Origin: Sphaerisporangium sp.
Lineage (GTDB): Bacteria > Actinomycetota > Actinomycetes > Streptosporangiales > Streptosporangiaceae
DNA: 41,913 bases
Direction: 5' to 3'
Assembly (NCBI GenBank): GCA_025964675.1
Contig: JAOPYI010000272.1
Coordinates: 1 to 41,913 of the forward strand
Below, piece by piece: positions 7,588 through 15,691 of the stretch. The position numbers and the translations under genes are program-made. The number at the start of each line of letters is the position of its first letter. Within the stretch, counting starts at the first letter, position 1. The notes under the pieces are model-generated. The model was not told the origin of the DNA. It made no database searches and saw only the letters and a program-made list of their open reading frames with translations.

Positions 7588-9077
7588 TCCTCAGCAATCG
7601 CGATGGCCAGGACTCGCTCGAGTTCGATCTCGTCGCCGGTGAGCTCGGCCACAGCCCGTCCGCTACGCAGGACGACGATGCGATCGCAGACGTCGGTCAA
7701 CTCCTCGACCTCGCTGGAGACGAAGACGACCGCCCGTCCGTCGTCGGCCAACTGACGCATCTGGTCGTAGATCTGGCGTTTGGCCTCCACGTCGACGCCG
7801 CGCGTGGGCTCGTCGAGCAGCAGCACGGTGCTTCCGGCGTGCAGCCAGCGGGCGAGAACGGTTTTCTGCTGGTTGCCCCCGCTCAGATCGCCGATCGGCG
7901 TGCCAGGCCGTGACGTCTTGATGGCGAGGCGGTCGATGAGCGCCCGGGCCGCTTCGCCGATGGCCCTGCGATCCAGGACGCCGGACCGGCTCACCCGCCG
8001 CAGGTCGCTCATGACGATGTTCTCGTCGACGCCCATGAGGGGCACGATGCCGTCACGCCGCCGGTTTTCAGGGGTGATGCCCAGGCCGCGGCGCAGCATG
8101 GTGGCGAAGGCCCCCGGCCGGACCGCCTCACCGCGGAGCCGCACTTCACCGGCGCCGGGACGGTCCAGGCCCATCAGCACCCGCAGGGTCTCCGTACGAC
8201 CGGAGCCGAGCACTCCGGCGATACCGAGGATCTCGCCGGGACGGATGTCGATGTCCAGGCCGTCCAGCTTGTCGGTGCGCAGGCCGCGCGCCGACAGCAC
8301 CGGCGGGTCCGAGCTTGGGCGCCGGACGCGCGCGGTGACGGCCTCGGGCGCGGTGCCGAGCATCATCGTGACGATCTCGCTCGTGGAGGCGGCGCCGACG
8401 GGGAGCGTCTCCACGATCCTGCCGTCGCGGACCACCGTCGCCGTGTCCGCGACCTGCCGGATCTCGTCCATGCGGTGGCTGACATAGATCACCGCGACGC
8501 CCTGCTCCGCGACGCGGCGCACTACATTGATCACCTGCCGCACTTCGGCGGCCGCCAGGGAACTGGTGGGCTCGTCGAGGATGAGCAGTGAGGGGTTCTG
8601 CCAGACCGCGCGCGCGATCTCCACCAGCTGCTGGCCCGCGGCTCCGAGCGAGCCGACGGGCCTGTCGATGTCGACGTCGACACCGATGCGCGCCATCGCC
8701 GCCCGGGCGTCGACACGCATCCGCCGCCAGTCGAGAGCGCCGCGTGCACTCGGCCACACGCCCATGAACAGGTTCTCCGCGACGCTCATGTCGGGGACGA
8801 GGCTCAGCTCCTGGTAGACCGTCGCGACCCCCAGGCCGGCGACCTCGCGGGTGCCGAGGCCCTTCAGCGACGTTCCGTCCACGAGCGCGTCGCCGGAGTC
8901 CAGTTGCTCGGCGCCGGAGAGGATTCTGATCAGCGTGGACTTGCCGGCGCCGTTCTTGCCCAGCAGCGCGCGTACCTCACCGCGCCGCACCGAGAAGTCG
9001 ACGTCGTTGAGGGCTGTGACACCGGGATAGCGCTTGGTGCCGGAGCGCACCTCTGCCACGACATCGGAGTTCGACAT
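7584..9077 (-). CDS. Sugar ABC transporter ATP-binding protein with two ABC domains (RbsA/MglA type)
   Basis: 497 residues with two nucleotide-binding domains in tandem, as in RbsA and MglA. The first has Walker A GKNGAGKST, a signature-like LGAAGQQLVEIARA and Walker B LLILDEPTSSL. The second has a degenerate Walker A, GVLGSGRTETL, then LSGGNQQKTVLARWL and Walker B VLLLDEPTRGVDV. The degenerate second P-loop is normal for CUT2 ATPases, where one site is catalytically weak. The ATG at 9077 follows the binding-protein gene after a 76-base gap that contains a hairpin. The 3' end overlaps the permease gene. Confidence 0.95.
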   Translation of the reverse strand: MSNSDVVAEVRSGTKRYPGVTALNDVDFSVRRGEVRALLGKNGAGKSTLIRILSGAEQLDSGDALVDGTSLKGLGTREVAGLGVATVYQELSLVPDMSVAENLFMGVWPSARGALDWRRMRVDARAAMARIGVDVDIDRPVGSLGAAGQQLVEIARAVWQNPSLLILDEPTSSLAAAEVRQVINVVRRVAEQGVAVIYVSHRMDEIRQVADTATVVRDGRIVETLPVGAASTSEIVTMMLGTAPEAVTARVRRPSSDPPVLSARGLRTDKLDGLDIDIRPGEILGIAGVLGSGRTETLRVLMGLDRPGAGEVRLRGEAVRPGAFATMLRRGLGITPENRRRDGIVPLMGVDENIVMSDLRRVSRSGVLDRRAIGEAARALIDRLAIKTSRPGTPIGDLSGGNQQKTVLARWLHAGSTVLLLDEPTRGVDVEAKRQIYDQMRQLADDGRAVVFVSSEVEELTDVCDRIVVLRSGRAVAELTGDEIELERVLAIAIAEE

Positions 9078-9112
9078 TGGGGAGCCTTCCTGGGGTCCAT
9101 AGGTACAGGGGA

Positions 9113-9146
9113 GGGTGCCGCCCGTAGCGGGTCGGGGGCGACACCC
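9113..9146 (-). terminator. Intercistronic hairpin between binding protein and ATPase genes
   Basis: Eight bases after the binding-protein stop, an 11-pair stem with one G-U pair forms in the minus-strand RNA (arms 9146-9136 and 9123-9113, loop of 12). There is no U-tract. Such structures between binding-protein and membrane-component genes usually act as partial terminators or 3' stabilisers that raise binding-protein levels. That role is inferred. Confidence 0.45.
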
Positions 9147-9153
9147 CTGCTGT

Positions 9154-10155
9154 TTACGGAATCCCGTCGCTGTGCTCGGTCAGCCACTTCTCGTTCGTGG
9201 GCTTGTCATCGGCCGTATAGAGGATGGGATCCACGGGGATGACGAAGGAATCGTTCTTGGCGCCGCCCGACGCCTTGCGGGCCGCCTCGTAGGCCAGCTT
9301 GCCCACCGTCTGAGCGGGGACGTCGATCTCCGCCTTGAGGATGCTGCCGTCGACGAGGGCCTTGGCGATGTCCACGGTCATGTCGCTGCCGAAGACCACC
9401 GTCTTGCCGACGCGGTCACGCGTAGTGACGGCCTTGATGCCCGCGAGGGTCCCGCCACCCGCCACCGCGTAGAACGCGTCCAGGTTCGGGTTCGCGGTGA
9501 TGATGTTCTCCGCGACCGGGGTGGCCTTGTCGACGACGGCGCCCTCCTGGTCGGCCACGTAGTCGGCGCCGGGCACCGTCTCGCCAAGGCCGTCCTTGAA
9601 GCCGCGCTTGCGTTCCTTGCAGACCTCCACGAAGTCGCAGTTCAACACCGCGATCTTCGGATTGGCGATCTTCTGGGAGGTGAAGTACTTGCCCGCCTGC
9701 TCGCCGAGCTTCTTGCCGAAGACGTACGGGTCGGAAAGGACGTAGCCCCACACGTACTTCTTGGCGTCCGCGTCGTTGACGCAGGTGTTGTAGCAGATGA
9801 CCGGGATCCCGGCCTTGGAGGCGGCCGCGATCGCGGGTACGGACGCGGTGGCGGAGACGGCCGATGTGATCATCGCGTCCACCTTCGAGGCGACCAGGGT
9901 CGACATGAACGACGACTCCTTGGCCGCGTCACCCTGCGCGTTGTTTCCCAGCAGCTTGAGCTGGGAGTCCTTGGCGGCGGCGGTCTCGATGCCCTTCTTC
10001 ACACCGGCGTAGAACCCCTGCGAGTCAAGGTAGATCGCGCCGATGCGCAGTTGCCCTCCGGAGCCGGAACCGGCGGCCTGGCCGCACCCGGCGACTAAGG
10101 CAGCCGCGGCCAGGAAGGTGACGTACCGCGCCACCTTGAGTCGAACTGATGCCAC
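9154..10155 (-). CDS. Sugar ABC transporter substrate-binding lipoprotein (RbsB type)
   Basis: 333 residues when started at the GTG at 10155, preceded by AGGAGG six bases upstream; the frame is open further upstream but lacks a start with such a site. The N-terminus (basic residues, FLAAAALVAGC) is a lipoprotein signal with the lipid-modified cysteine near residue 24. The mature part is a periplasmic-binding-protein type I sugar binder: GAIYLDSQGFYAGVKKGIETAAAK, GIPVICYNTCVNDADA and GTLAGIKAVTTRDRVGKTVVFGSDM. It delivers a monosaccharide to the RbsA/RbsC-type proteins encoded next. The likely cargo is galactose or a related sugar, because the divergent operon encodes galactonate catabolism. 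Confidence 0.93.
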   Translation of the reverse strand: MASVRLKVARYVTFLAAAALVAGCGQAAGSGSGGQLRIGAIYLDSQGFYAGVKKGIETAAAKDSQLKLLGNNAQGDAAKESSFMSTLVASKVDAMITSAVSATASVPAIAAASKAGIPVICYNTCVNDADAKKYVWGYVLSDPYVFGKKLGEQAGKYFTSQKIANPKIAVLNCDFVEVCKERKRGFKDGLGETVPGADYVADQEGAVVDKATPVAENIITANPNLDAFYAVAGGGTLAGIKAVTTRDRVGKTVVFGSDMTVDIAKALVDGSILKAEIDVPAQTVGKLAYEAARKASGGAKNDSFVIPVDPILYTADDKPTNEKWLTEHSDGIP

Positions 10156-10221
10156 GAATGGCCTCCTGTGATCGTGTCTGCCGTCGCAGCGCCGTCGAGA
10201 TGAGCCCTGAGCCACGTCCAG

Positions 10222-10251
10222 ATGATGAGGTTCGCGAAACGCGACTGTCAA
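10222..10251 (-). promoter_or_regulatory. Promoter of the sugar ABC operon, with palindrome
   Basis: On the minus strand a perfect TTGACA (10251-10246) is followed, after 18 bases, by CATCAT (10227-10222). A perfect 8-bp palindrome, TTCGCGAA (10231-10238), lies in the spacer and is a candidate operator. Its -35 box is only four bases from the -35 box of the rightward promoter. Confidence 0.45.
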
Positions 10252-10255
10252 GAAA

Positions 10256-10284
10256 TTGTCATAAAAAAAGACTTATCGTAGAGT
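10256..10284 (+). promoter_or_regulatory. Leaderless promoter of the galactonate operon
   Basis: TTGTCA (10256-10261), a 17-base AT-rich spacer and TAGAGT (10279-10284). Transcription should begin about seven bases later, which is the GTG start codon of the SDR gene at 10291. There is no Shine-Dalgarno upstream of that GTG. This is a typical actinobacterial leaderless arrangement. The AT-rich spacer stands out sharply from the GC-rich surroundings. Confidence 0.6.
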
Positions 10285-10290
10285 TACGAC

Positions 10291-11058
10291 GTGAGCAACT
10301 CCCCTCAACAACCTTCGGGTGATGGATGCTGCGCGGTGGTGACCGGTGCCGCGTCCGGCATCGGCGCCGCCACCGCGCGGCGGCTGGGCGCGGCCGGCCT
10401 GCCCGTCCTGGTCTGCGACCTGTCTCCCGCGGGAAAGCAGATCGCCGCGGCTATCGTTCAGGCGGGCGGAGCGGCACAATTCGTGCGCATGGACGTGGGG
10501 GACGAGGATGCGTGGGCTGATCTCCGCCGGGTCGCGCACCGGGAGTACGGCCCCGTCCGGCACCTGGTCAGCAACGCCTACGTCGTGGACGTACGCCCCG
10601 CACACGACCTGGGCGTGGCGTCCTGGAACCGGCAGCTGGAGGTCAACCTGACGGCCTCCTACCTGGCACTTCGAACGCTACACGAGGATTTGAAGGCGAC
10701 GTCCGGGTCGGTCGTCCTCGTCTCTTCGGTCCACGCCCTCATCGGCCTGCCCGGTCACCCCGCCTACGCCGCCACCAAGGCGGCGCTGGTGGGCCTCGGC
10801 CGCCAGCTGGCCGTGGACTACGGACCTGAGGTGCGCGTCAACACCGTGCTGCCGGGGCCGGTCATGTCTCCCGCGTGGGACCGCGTGACGGAGGACGACC
10901 GGCGCCTGAGCATCGAGGCGACCATCGCCAAGAGGTTCGGCGACCCGAGCGAGGTCGCCGCGGCCATCGGTTTTCTCCTGTCCGACGACGCCTCCTTCAT
11001 CACCGCCACCACCCTTGTCGTCGACGGCGGCTGGAGCGCGACGAAGAACTCCTCCTGA
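10291..11058 (+). CDS. SDR-family NAD(P)-dependent dehydrogenase, likely sugar dehydrogenase
   Basis: 255 residues of a classical short-chain dehydrogenase. It has the nucleotide-binding TGAASGIG motif near residue 15, the catalytic serine in VVLVSSVHA, and Tyr159/Lys163 in YAATKAAL. The C-terminus (FLLSDDASFITATTLVVDGGWS) is standard. As first gene of an operon encoding galactonate dehydratase, aldolase and kinase, it most likely oxidises the sugar (galactose or a related aldose) to the aldonolactone, or a derived alcohol. The exact substrate is inference. No lactonase gene was recognised in the locus. The start is the leaderless GTG. Confidence 0.9.
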   Translation: MSNSPQQPSGDGCCAVVTGAASGIGAATARRLGAAGLPVLVCDLSPAGKQIAAAIVQAGGAAQFVRMDVGDEDAWADLRRVAHREYGPVRHLVSNAYVVDVRPAHDLGVASWNRQLEVNLTASYLALRTLHEDLKATSGSVVLVSSVHALIGLPGHPAYAATKAALVGLGRQLAVDYGPEVRVNTVLPGPVMSPAWDRVTEDDRRLSIEATIAKRFGDPSEVAAAIGFLLSDDASFITATTLVVDGGWSATKNSS

Positions 11059-11076
11059 AGGGGACTACCGCAAAGC

Positions 11077-11781
11077 ATGAGCACCTACAAGGGGCGTGGC
11101 ATCCATGGCCAGGTCGTCGAGATCATCGGCCGGCGCATCGTCACCGGGGAACTGCCCGAGAACGGCCGCATCGACCTGGTCGAGCTGGAATCCGAGCTGG
11201 AGGTGTCCCGCACCGTCGTGCGCGAGGCGCTGAAAGTGCTGGCCGGGAAGGGCTTGGTCGACTCCCGCCAGAAGAGGGGCACGGTGGTGCGCCCCCGCGG
11301 CGAGTGGAACCTGCTCGACCCCGACGTCATCAGTTGGGAGTTCCAGAACCGCGGCACGCAGATGCTCAAGCAGCTGGCCGAGGTCCGGGAGATGTTCGAG
11401 CCGGCCGCCGCCGCCCTGGCCGCCGCTCGCCGTACCGATGCCGACCTCGCCGAGCTCGAGGCGGCGCTCGAGGACATGGCACAGGCCGAGACCCCGGCCG
11501 AGGCGGCCTCCTCCGACCTGCGCTTCCACCGCGCCGTCCTTGCCGCGACGGGCAACGAGCTCCTTGCCCGCATGGAGGTGGTGGTGGAATCCGTTCTCGC
11601 GGAACGGGACCGCATCGTCCACGACCTCGTGACCAGCGACGACCCGGTACCCAGTCACCGCGCTCTGCTCGAGGCCATCCGATCCGGCGACGACCAGGCC
11701 GCCAGAAGCCGCGCGCTCACGCTGCTGGACAAGGCCATGTCCGACGTCGACCGCGCCACACGCCTTCAGGGAAACGCATGA
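11077..11781 (+). CDS. GntR-family transcriptional regulator (FadR/FCD subfamily)
   Basis: 234 residues. The N-terminal winged helix has GELPENGRIDLVELESELEVSRTVVREALKVLAGKGLV, the classic GntR recognition helix, with wing RQKRGTVVRPR. The C-terminal all-helical FCD ligand domain contains EVREMFEPAAAALAA, DLRFHRAVLAATGN and PSHRALLEAIRSGD. The D, H and H positions match the metal-binding set of FCD regulators. It resembles DgoR-type repressors of galactonate catabolism and probably responds to a sugar acid of this pathway. It is the second gene in the operon and overlaps dgoD by four bases (ATGA). Its targets are probably the divergent promoters near 10.25 kb. Confidence 0.92.
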   Translation: MSTYKGRGIHGQVVEIIGRRIVTGELPENGRIDLVELESELEVSRTVVREALKVLAGKGLVDSRQKRGTVVRPRGEWNLLDPDVISWEFQNRGTQMLKQLAEVREMFEPAAAALAAARRTDADLAELEAALEDMAQAETPAEAASSDLRFHRAVLAATGNELLARMEVVVESVLAERDRIVHDLVTSDDPVPSHRALLEAIRSGDDQAARSRALTLLDKAMSDVDRATRLQGNA

Positions 11782-12923
11782 AGATAACCCGCATCGAAAC
11801 GTTCCTGGCCCCGCCGAGATGGCTGTTCTGCCGCGTCGAGACGGACGAGGGACACGTCGGCTGGGGGGAACCGGTCGTGGAGGGCCGTGCCCACTCGGTA
11901 CGGGCGGCCGTCCACGAGCTCGCCGAGCTGCTCATCGGTGCCGACCCGCTGCGCATCGAGGACCACTGGCAGGTCATGACCAAGGGTGGCTTCTACCGCG
12001 GCGGGCCCGTTCTCGCCAGCGCCGTCGCCGGTCTGGACCAGGCCCTGTGGGACATAGCGGGAAAGGCGCGGGGCGTCCCCGTCCACGAGTTGCTCGGCGG
12101 TCCCGTGCGTGACCACGTGCGCGCGTACGCGTGGATCGGCGGCGACGAGCCGCACCAGATCCGTGAGCAGGCCCAGCGCCAGGCCGAGGCAGGGTTCTCG
12201 GCCGTCAAGATGAACGCAAGCGGACGCATGTCACCCCTCGCGGGTCCGGGCGAACTCGAGATGGTGATCGAGCGCGTCGCCGCGGCCCGCGAGGTGCTCG
12301 GCCCCGACCGCGACGTCGCCGTCGACTTCCACGGCCGCGTGTCCTACCCCAACGCCCGGCGGCTCCTTCCGCTGCTCGAGCCGCTCACGCCCATGTTCGT
12401 CGAAGAACCCGTCGTGCCCGAGTCCATGGCGCAGCTCCGCAGCCTCGTCGAGGCGTCCAGCGTCCCCATCGCCCTGGGGGAGCGCCTGTACTCCCGCTGG
12501 GACTTCATGCCCGCCCTGCAGGCCGGCATCGCCGTCGCCCAGCCGGACCTCTCCCACGCGGGCGGCATCTCCGAGGTCCGCCGCATCGCCGCCCAGGCGG
12601 AGGTGTTCGGCGCCCTGCTGGCACCCCACTGCCCGCTGGGGCCCATCGCCCTGGCCGCCAGCCTGCAGGTCGCGTTCGCCACCCCCAACTTCCTCATCCA
12701 GGAACAGAGCATCGGCATCCACTACAACGACGGCAACGAGTTGCTGGACTACCTCGTCGATCCTTCGGTCTTCGCCATCAGCGAGGGCCGGCTCGCCCGG
12801 CCCGTCGGCGCGGGCCTCGGCATCAGCGTCGACGAGGCCAGGGTGCGTGAAGCGGACCGTGAGGGCCACAACTGGCGCTCTCCCGTCTGGCGCTATCCCG
12901 ACCGCTCCTTCGCAGAATGGTGA
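11778..12923 (+). CDS. dgoD: D-galactonate dehydratase
   Basis: 381 residues, the same length as E. coli DgoD, and of the enolase superfamily (mandelate-racemase-like). It converts D-galactonate to 2-keto-3-deoxy-D-galactonate. The magnesium and catalytic landmarks are in register: Asp183 and His185 in VAVDFHGRVS, the Glu in MFVEEPVVPE, the Glu in ALGERLYSRWDF, the His in LLAPHCPLGPIALAAS, and the Glu in IQEQSIGIHY. The segments QPDLSHAGGI and LAPHCPLGPIALAA are near-diagnostic for DgoD as I remember it. The start overlaps the GntR gene stop, and the end overlaps the aldolase gene. Among the genes here this is the clearest guide to the pathway. Confidence 0.95.
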   Translation: MKITRIETFLAPPRWLFCRVETDEGHVGWGEPVVEGRAHSVRAAVHELAELLIGADPLRIEDHWQVMTKGGFYRGGPVLASAVAGLDQALWDIAGKARGVPVHELLGGPVRDHVRAYAWIGGDEPHQIREQAQRQAEAGFSAVKMNASGRMSPLAGPGELEMVIERVAAAREVLGPDRDVAVDFHGRVSYPNARRLLPLLEPLTPMFVEEPVVPESMAQLRSLVEASSVPIALGERLYSRWDFMPALQAGIAVAQPDLSHAGGISEVRRIAAQAEVFGALLAPHCPLGPIALAASLQVAFATPNFLIQEQSIGIHYNDGNELLDYLVDPSVFAISEGRLARPVGAGLGISVDEARVREADREGHNWRSPVWRYPDRSFAEW

Positions 12924-13570
12924 TCCACGTGACCTCCAGTCCGGCAACAACCCTGCTCGATCACCTCACCTCCCGGCGGCTCCTGGCCATCGTCAGGGGA
13001 AACGATCCGGTGGCGGCGCTGCGCAGCGTCGAGGTGCTCGCCGAAGAGGGCGTCACCCTGATGGAGGTCTCGCTCAGCGGTGCCGACGCCTTGACCGTCA
13101 TCCGGCAGGCGGCCGCCTCGCTGGGGACGGGCGTCCACCTGGGAGCCGGGACCGTGCTGACCGCCCAGGACGCCGCCGCCGCCCGTGACGCCGGTGCGAC
13201 ATTCGCCGTCACACCCGGCCTGGGCGAGGGGGTGAGCGAGGCGATCCGCCTCGGCCTGCCCGTGCTCGCCGGCGCGCTCACTCCCACCGAGGTCGTCGCC
13301 GCGGTCGCGCAGGGCGTAGACGGCGTCAAGCTCTTCCCCGCCTCCTTCGGAGGTGCCCCGTACCTGCGCGCGCTGCGCGACCCGTTCCCGGCCGTGCCCT
13401 TCGTGCCCGTCGGCGGCGTCGGCCTCGACAGCGTCGCCGCGTACCTGGACGCCGGCGCCGTGGCCGTCGGCGTCGGCTCGCCCCTGCTCGGCGACGCCCC
13501 GAACGGCGGCGACCTCGGCCAGCTGCGCCGTCGTGTCAGGACGATCCTGGACATGCTGGGCGCGTGGTGA
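12917..13570 (+). CDS. dgoA: 2-keto-3-deoxy-6-phosphogalactonate (KDPGal/KDPG) aldolase
   Basis: 217 residues of a class I TIM-barrel aldolase. Expected features are present: an opening RRLLAIVRGNDP with the substrate-binding arginine, Glu50 in LMEVSLSG, GAGTVLTAQDA, ATFAVTPGL and the Schiff-base lysine (about Lys138) in DGVKLFPASFGG. The reaction cleaves 2-keto-3-deoxy-6-phosphogalactonate to pyruvate and glyceraldehyde-3-phosphate. KDPG specificity cannot be excluded from sequence alone; the DgoD partner argues for the galacto form. The start could be the ATG at 12917 or the GTG at 12920 (which overlaps the dgoD stop); both give nearly the same protein. Confidence 0.92.
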   Translation: MVIHVTSSPATTLLDHLTSRRLLAIVRGNDPVAALRSVEVLAEEGVTLMEVSLSGADALTVIRQAAASLGTGVHLGAGTVLTAQDAAAARDAGATFAVTPGLGEGVSEAIRLGLPVLAGALTPTEVVAAVAQGVDGVKLFPASFGGAPYLRALRDPFPAVPFVPVGGVGLDSVAAYLDAGAVAVGVGSPLLGDAPNGGDLGQLRRRVRTILDMLGAW

Positions 13571-14511
13571 GAGCCGACATCCTCACCATCGGTGAGGCGA
13601 TGGTCGTGATCCGCACCCCCGGCCAGCTCCGCCTAGGCGGAGCCGCGCGCGTCTCCGTGGCCGGAGCGGAGGCCAACGTCGCCATCGCCCTGTCGCGCCT
13701 CGGCCACGTGGCTCGCTGGGCGAGCGCGGTCGGAAACGACGAGGCGGGTGAGCTGGTGCTGCGCACCCTGCGCGCCGAGGGCGTGCTGACCGACCACGTC
13801 GTCCGGCGCGAGGGCGCACCCACCGGCGTCATGCTGCGCGACGTGGCCCCCGGAGGTGTCGCGCGCGTGCACTACTACCGCCAGGGCTCGGCCGCCTCGA
13901 CCCTGTCGTGGGATGACGTCAAGCCCGCGGCCGAGCGCGGATACTCGGGCCTGCACCTGACCGGCATCACGGGCGCGCTCGGCCGCGGGCCGCTCGAGGC
14001 GATCGCCACGGCCGCCGGCCACGCCCGCCGGTCGGGCGCCTGGGTCAGCCTCGACGTCAACCACCGCTCCCTGCTGTGGACCCGCGACGTGGCCGCGCGG
14101 GCACTGCGCCCGCTGCTGCGGTACGTCACCGTGCTCATCGCCTCGGAGGACGAGCTGGCCGTCGTGGCCGATGGCGAGTGCGAGCGCGACCGCGTCGAGG
14201 CCCTCCTGCGCGCCGGCGTCGAAGAGGTCGTGGTCAAGCGTGGCGCGGCCGGCGCGAGCTATCACGACGCGCGAACCACCTTCGACGTTCCCGCTCTCGC
14301 GGTGCCCGTGGTCGACGTCATCGGCGCGGGCGACGCCTTCACCGCCGGGTACCTGTCCGGGCGGCTCGACGGGCTCGACCCTCGCGGCCTGCTCGAACGG
14401 GCCAACACCCTGGGCGCTAGCGCCGTGGCCTGCGAGGGGGACTGGGAAGGGCTGCCCACCCGTGCGGAACTGGCCCACCTCGCCCTACCTGGTGGAGAGG
14501 CGCTGCGCTGA
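13564..14511 (+). CDS. 2-keto-3-deoxy-galactonate/gluconate kinase (PfkB family)
   Basis: 315 residues. The PfkB/ribokinase features are the N-terminal DILTIGEAMVVIRTPG, the sugar-binding region SVAGAEANVAIALSRLGH, and the C-terminal signature VDVIGAGDAFTAGYLSG with the catalytic aspartate in GAGDAF. It phosphorylates 2-keto-3-deoxy-galactonate so that the aldolase can cleave it, completing the DgoD-kinase-aldolase route. KdgK-type (gluco) and DgoK-type activity cannot be separated by eye; DgoK of E. coli belongs to another family, so KdgK-like is the safer family name. The start is GTG at 13564 or 13567, overlapping the aldolase stop. This is the last gene of the operon. Confidence 0.9.
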   Translation: MVRADILTIGEAMVVIRTPGQLRLGGAARVSVAGAEANVAIALSRLGHVARWASAVGNDEAGELVLRTLRAEGVLTDHVVRREGAPTGVMLRDVAPGGVARVHYYRQGSAASTLSWDDVKPAAERGYSGLHLTGITGALGRGPLEAIATAAGHARRSGAWVSLDVNHRSLLWTRDVAARALRPLLRYVTVLIASEDELAVVADGECERDRVEALLRAGVEEVVVKRGAAGASYHDARTTFDVPALAVPVVDVIGAGDAFTAGYLSGRLDGLDPRGLLERANTLGASAVACEGDWEGLPTRAELAHLALPGGEALR

Positions 14512-14539
14512 CGCGAGCCGCCATGCGCGTCGAAGGCCG

Positions 14540-14561
14540 GTCCAGGTGGCGGCGCCTGGAC
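14540..14561 (+). terminator. Hairpin after the galactonate operon
   Basis: GTCCAGG (14540-14546) and CCTGGAC (14555-14561) form a seven-pair stem with an eight-base loop, 29 bases after the kinase stop. There is no T-run, as is common in actinobacteria. A role as terminator is inferred from position. Confidence 0.4.
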
Positions 14562-14635
14562 GTGGCACGGCAAGCGCTCCTGGTAGTGGCCCACCTGGCG
14601 CAGATCAGAGGTCAAGGGACAAGCTGACGGCCCGA

Positions 14636-14676
14636 TCAGGGAACTCAGCCGTTCAGGGAACTCAGAGGGACCTCAG
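14636..14676. repeat. Short tandem repeat in the gap before the DMT gene
   Basis: TCAGGGAACTCAG occurs at 14636-14648 and again at 14653-14665, a 17-base period. A degraded third unit (GAGGGACCTCAG) ends at 14676. It lies in the otherwise featureless 297-base gap 14512-14808. It may be a set of regulator half-sites or a simple duplication. Confidence 0.4.
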
Positions 14677-14808
14677 AGTTATCCCCTATGGCTTCCGGCC
14701 CTCGCGGTGCAGCAGGGTCGTCATTAGTCCCGCGTTCGCCCCCCGGATGCCCATATGAGGCGTTTCGCTCATGACGCCATGTCTTCATTTCAGATGAGAG
14801 GAGTGTGC

Positions 14809-15666
14809 ATGAGCGTGCTGGCAGTTGGTGTGGCGCTGCTGGGTTCGCTGTTTTTCGCGCTGGGAGCGGCGTTCCAGCAACATCAGGCCAGCCGTTCGGC
14901 CGAGCCGACCCTGCGTTTGCTCCTTCGCAGGCCGCTCTGGCTGCTCGGCGGGGCGTCCATCGCCGTCGGGGGCACCCTGCACATCTTCGCGCTCAGCATC
15001 GGCCCGCTGACCGTGGTACAGCCGATGGGCGTGGCCAGCCTGCTGTTCGCCCTGCCGATCGCCGCCGCACTACACGGCCGCACCCCCGCGCGCGCGGAAC
15101 TCGCCGCCGCCGCCGTGGTCTGCATCGGGCTGATCGGGCTCGTCCTGCTGGTCCCCCCATCCACCCAGACCCCGACCCTGAGCAACTCCGCCGCGGCCAC
15201 CATGCTCGGCGGGACCGCGCTGGCCGCCCTGATCTGCTCCGGCATCGCCCGCCGCTCAGCCGGCGCCACCCGCACCGCACTCCTCGCGGTCGCCGCGGGA
15301 GTCATGTACGGCGCCACCGCCACCATCACCCGTGTCCTGGTCGAAGGAACCGGCTGGAACCTGTGGCTCCTCGCCGTCCTCCCCCTCCCCGCCGTCACGG
15401 CGTTGATCCTGCTCCAGCGCGCCTACGCCACCCCTACCCGCCGGGCCGCGCCGCCAGATCGCCATCCCCGCGGGGAAGCCGGAACCGGCCACTTCGCCGT
15501 AGCGTTCGCCACCCTGCAGGTCACGGACCCGCTCACCGCCGTCACCTGCGGCGCCCTGCTCCTAGGCGAACCGCTACCCACCAACACCACGGCCGCCGTC
15601 GCCGCCGCCCTGCTAGCCGGAGCTGGAACCGTCGCACTCGCCCGGACCACCCCGCTGAGCCGATGA
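14809..15666 (+). CDS. DMT-superfamily (EamA/NIPA-like) membrane protein
   Basis: 285 residues when started at the ATG at 14809, which has GAGAGGAG at ideal spacing. About nine to ten hydrophobic segments are arranged as two halves, starting MSVLAVGVALLGSLFFALGAAFQQHQA. The phrases LSIGPLTVVQPMGVASLLFALP and FATLQVTDPLTAVTCGALLLGEPLP repeat the pattern of small-metabolite/Mg transporters of the drug/metabolite superfamily. The FQQHQA opening is common in actinobacterial NIPA-like DMT proteins. The substrate is unknown. A glycosyltransferase gene follows after 25 bases, probably in the same operon. Confidence 0.85.
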   Translation: MSVLAVGVALLGSLFFALGAAFQQHQASRSAEPTLRLLLRRPLWLLGGASIAVGGTLHIFALSIGPLTVVQPMGVASLLFALPIAAALHGRTPARAELAAAAVVCIGLIGLVLLVPPSTQTPTLSNSAAATMLGGTALAALICSGIARRSAGATRTALLAVAAGVMYGATATITRVLVEGTGWNLWLLAVLPLPAVTALILLQRAYATPTRRAAPPDRHPRGEAGTGHFAVAFATLQVTDPLTAVTCGALLLGEPLPTNTTAAVAAALLAGAGTVALARTTPLSR

Positions 15667-15691
15667 GCGCCCCACCCACGATCGGAACCCG

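Noticed and set aside
10875-11777. In-frame upstream extension of the dgoD frame
   Set aside because: The extra part overlaps the SDR and GntR genes and is Arg-rich noise; the DgoD start at 11778 fits family length and the ATGA overlap.
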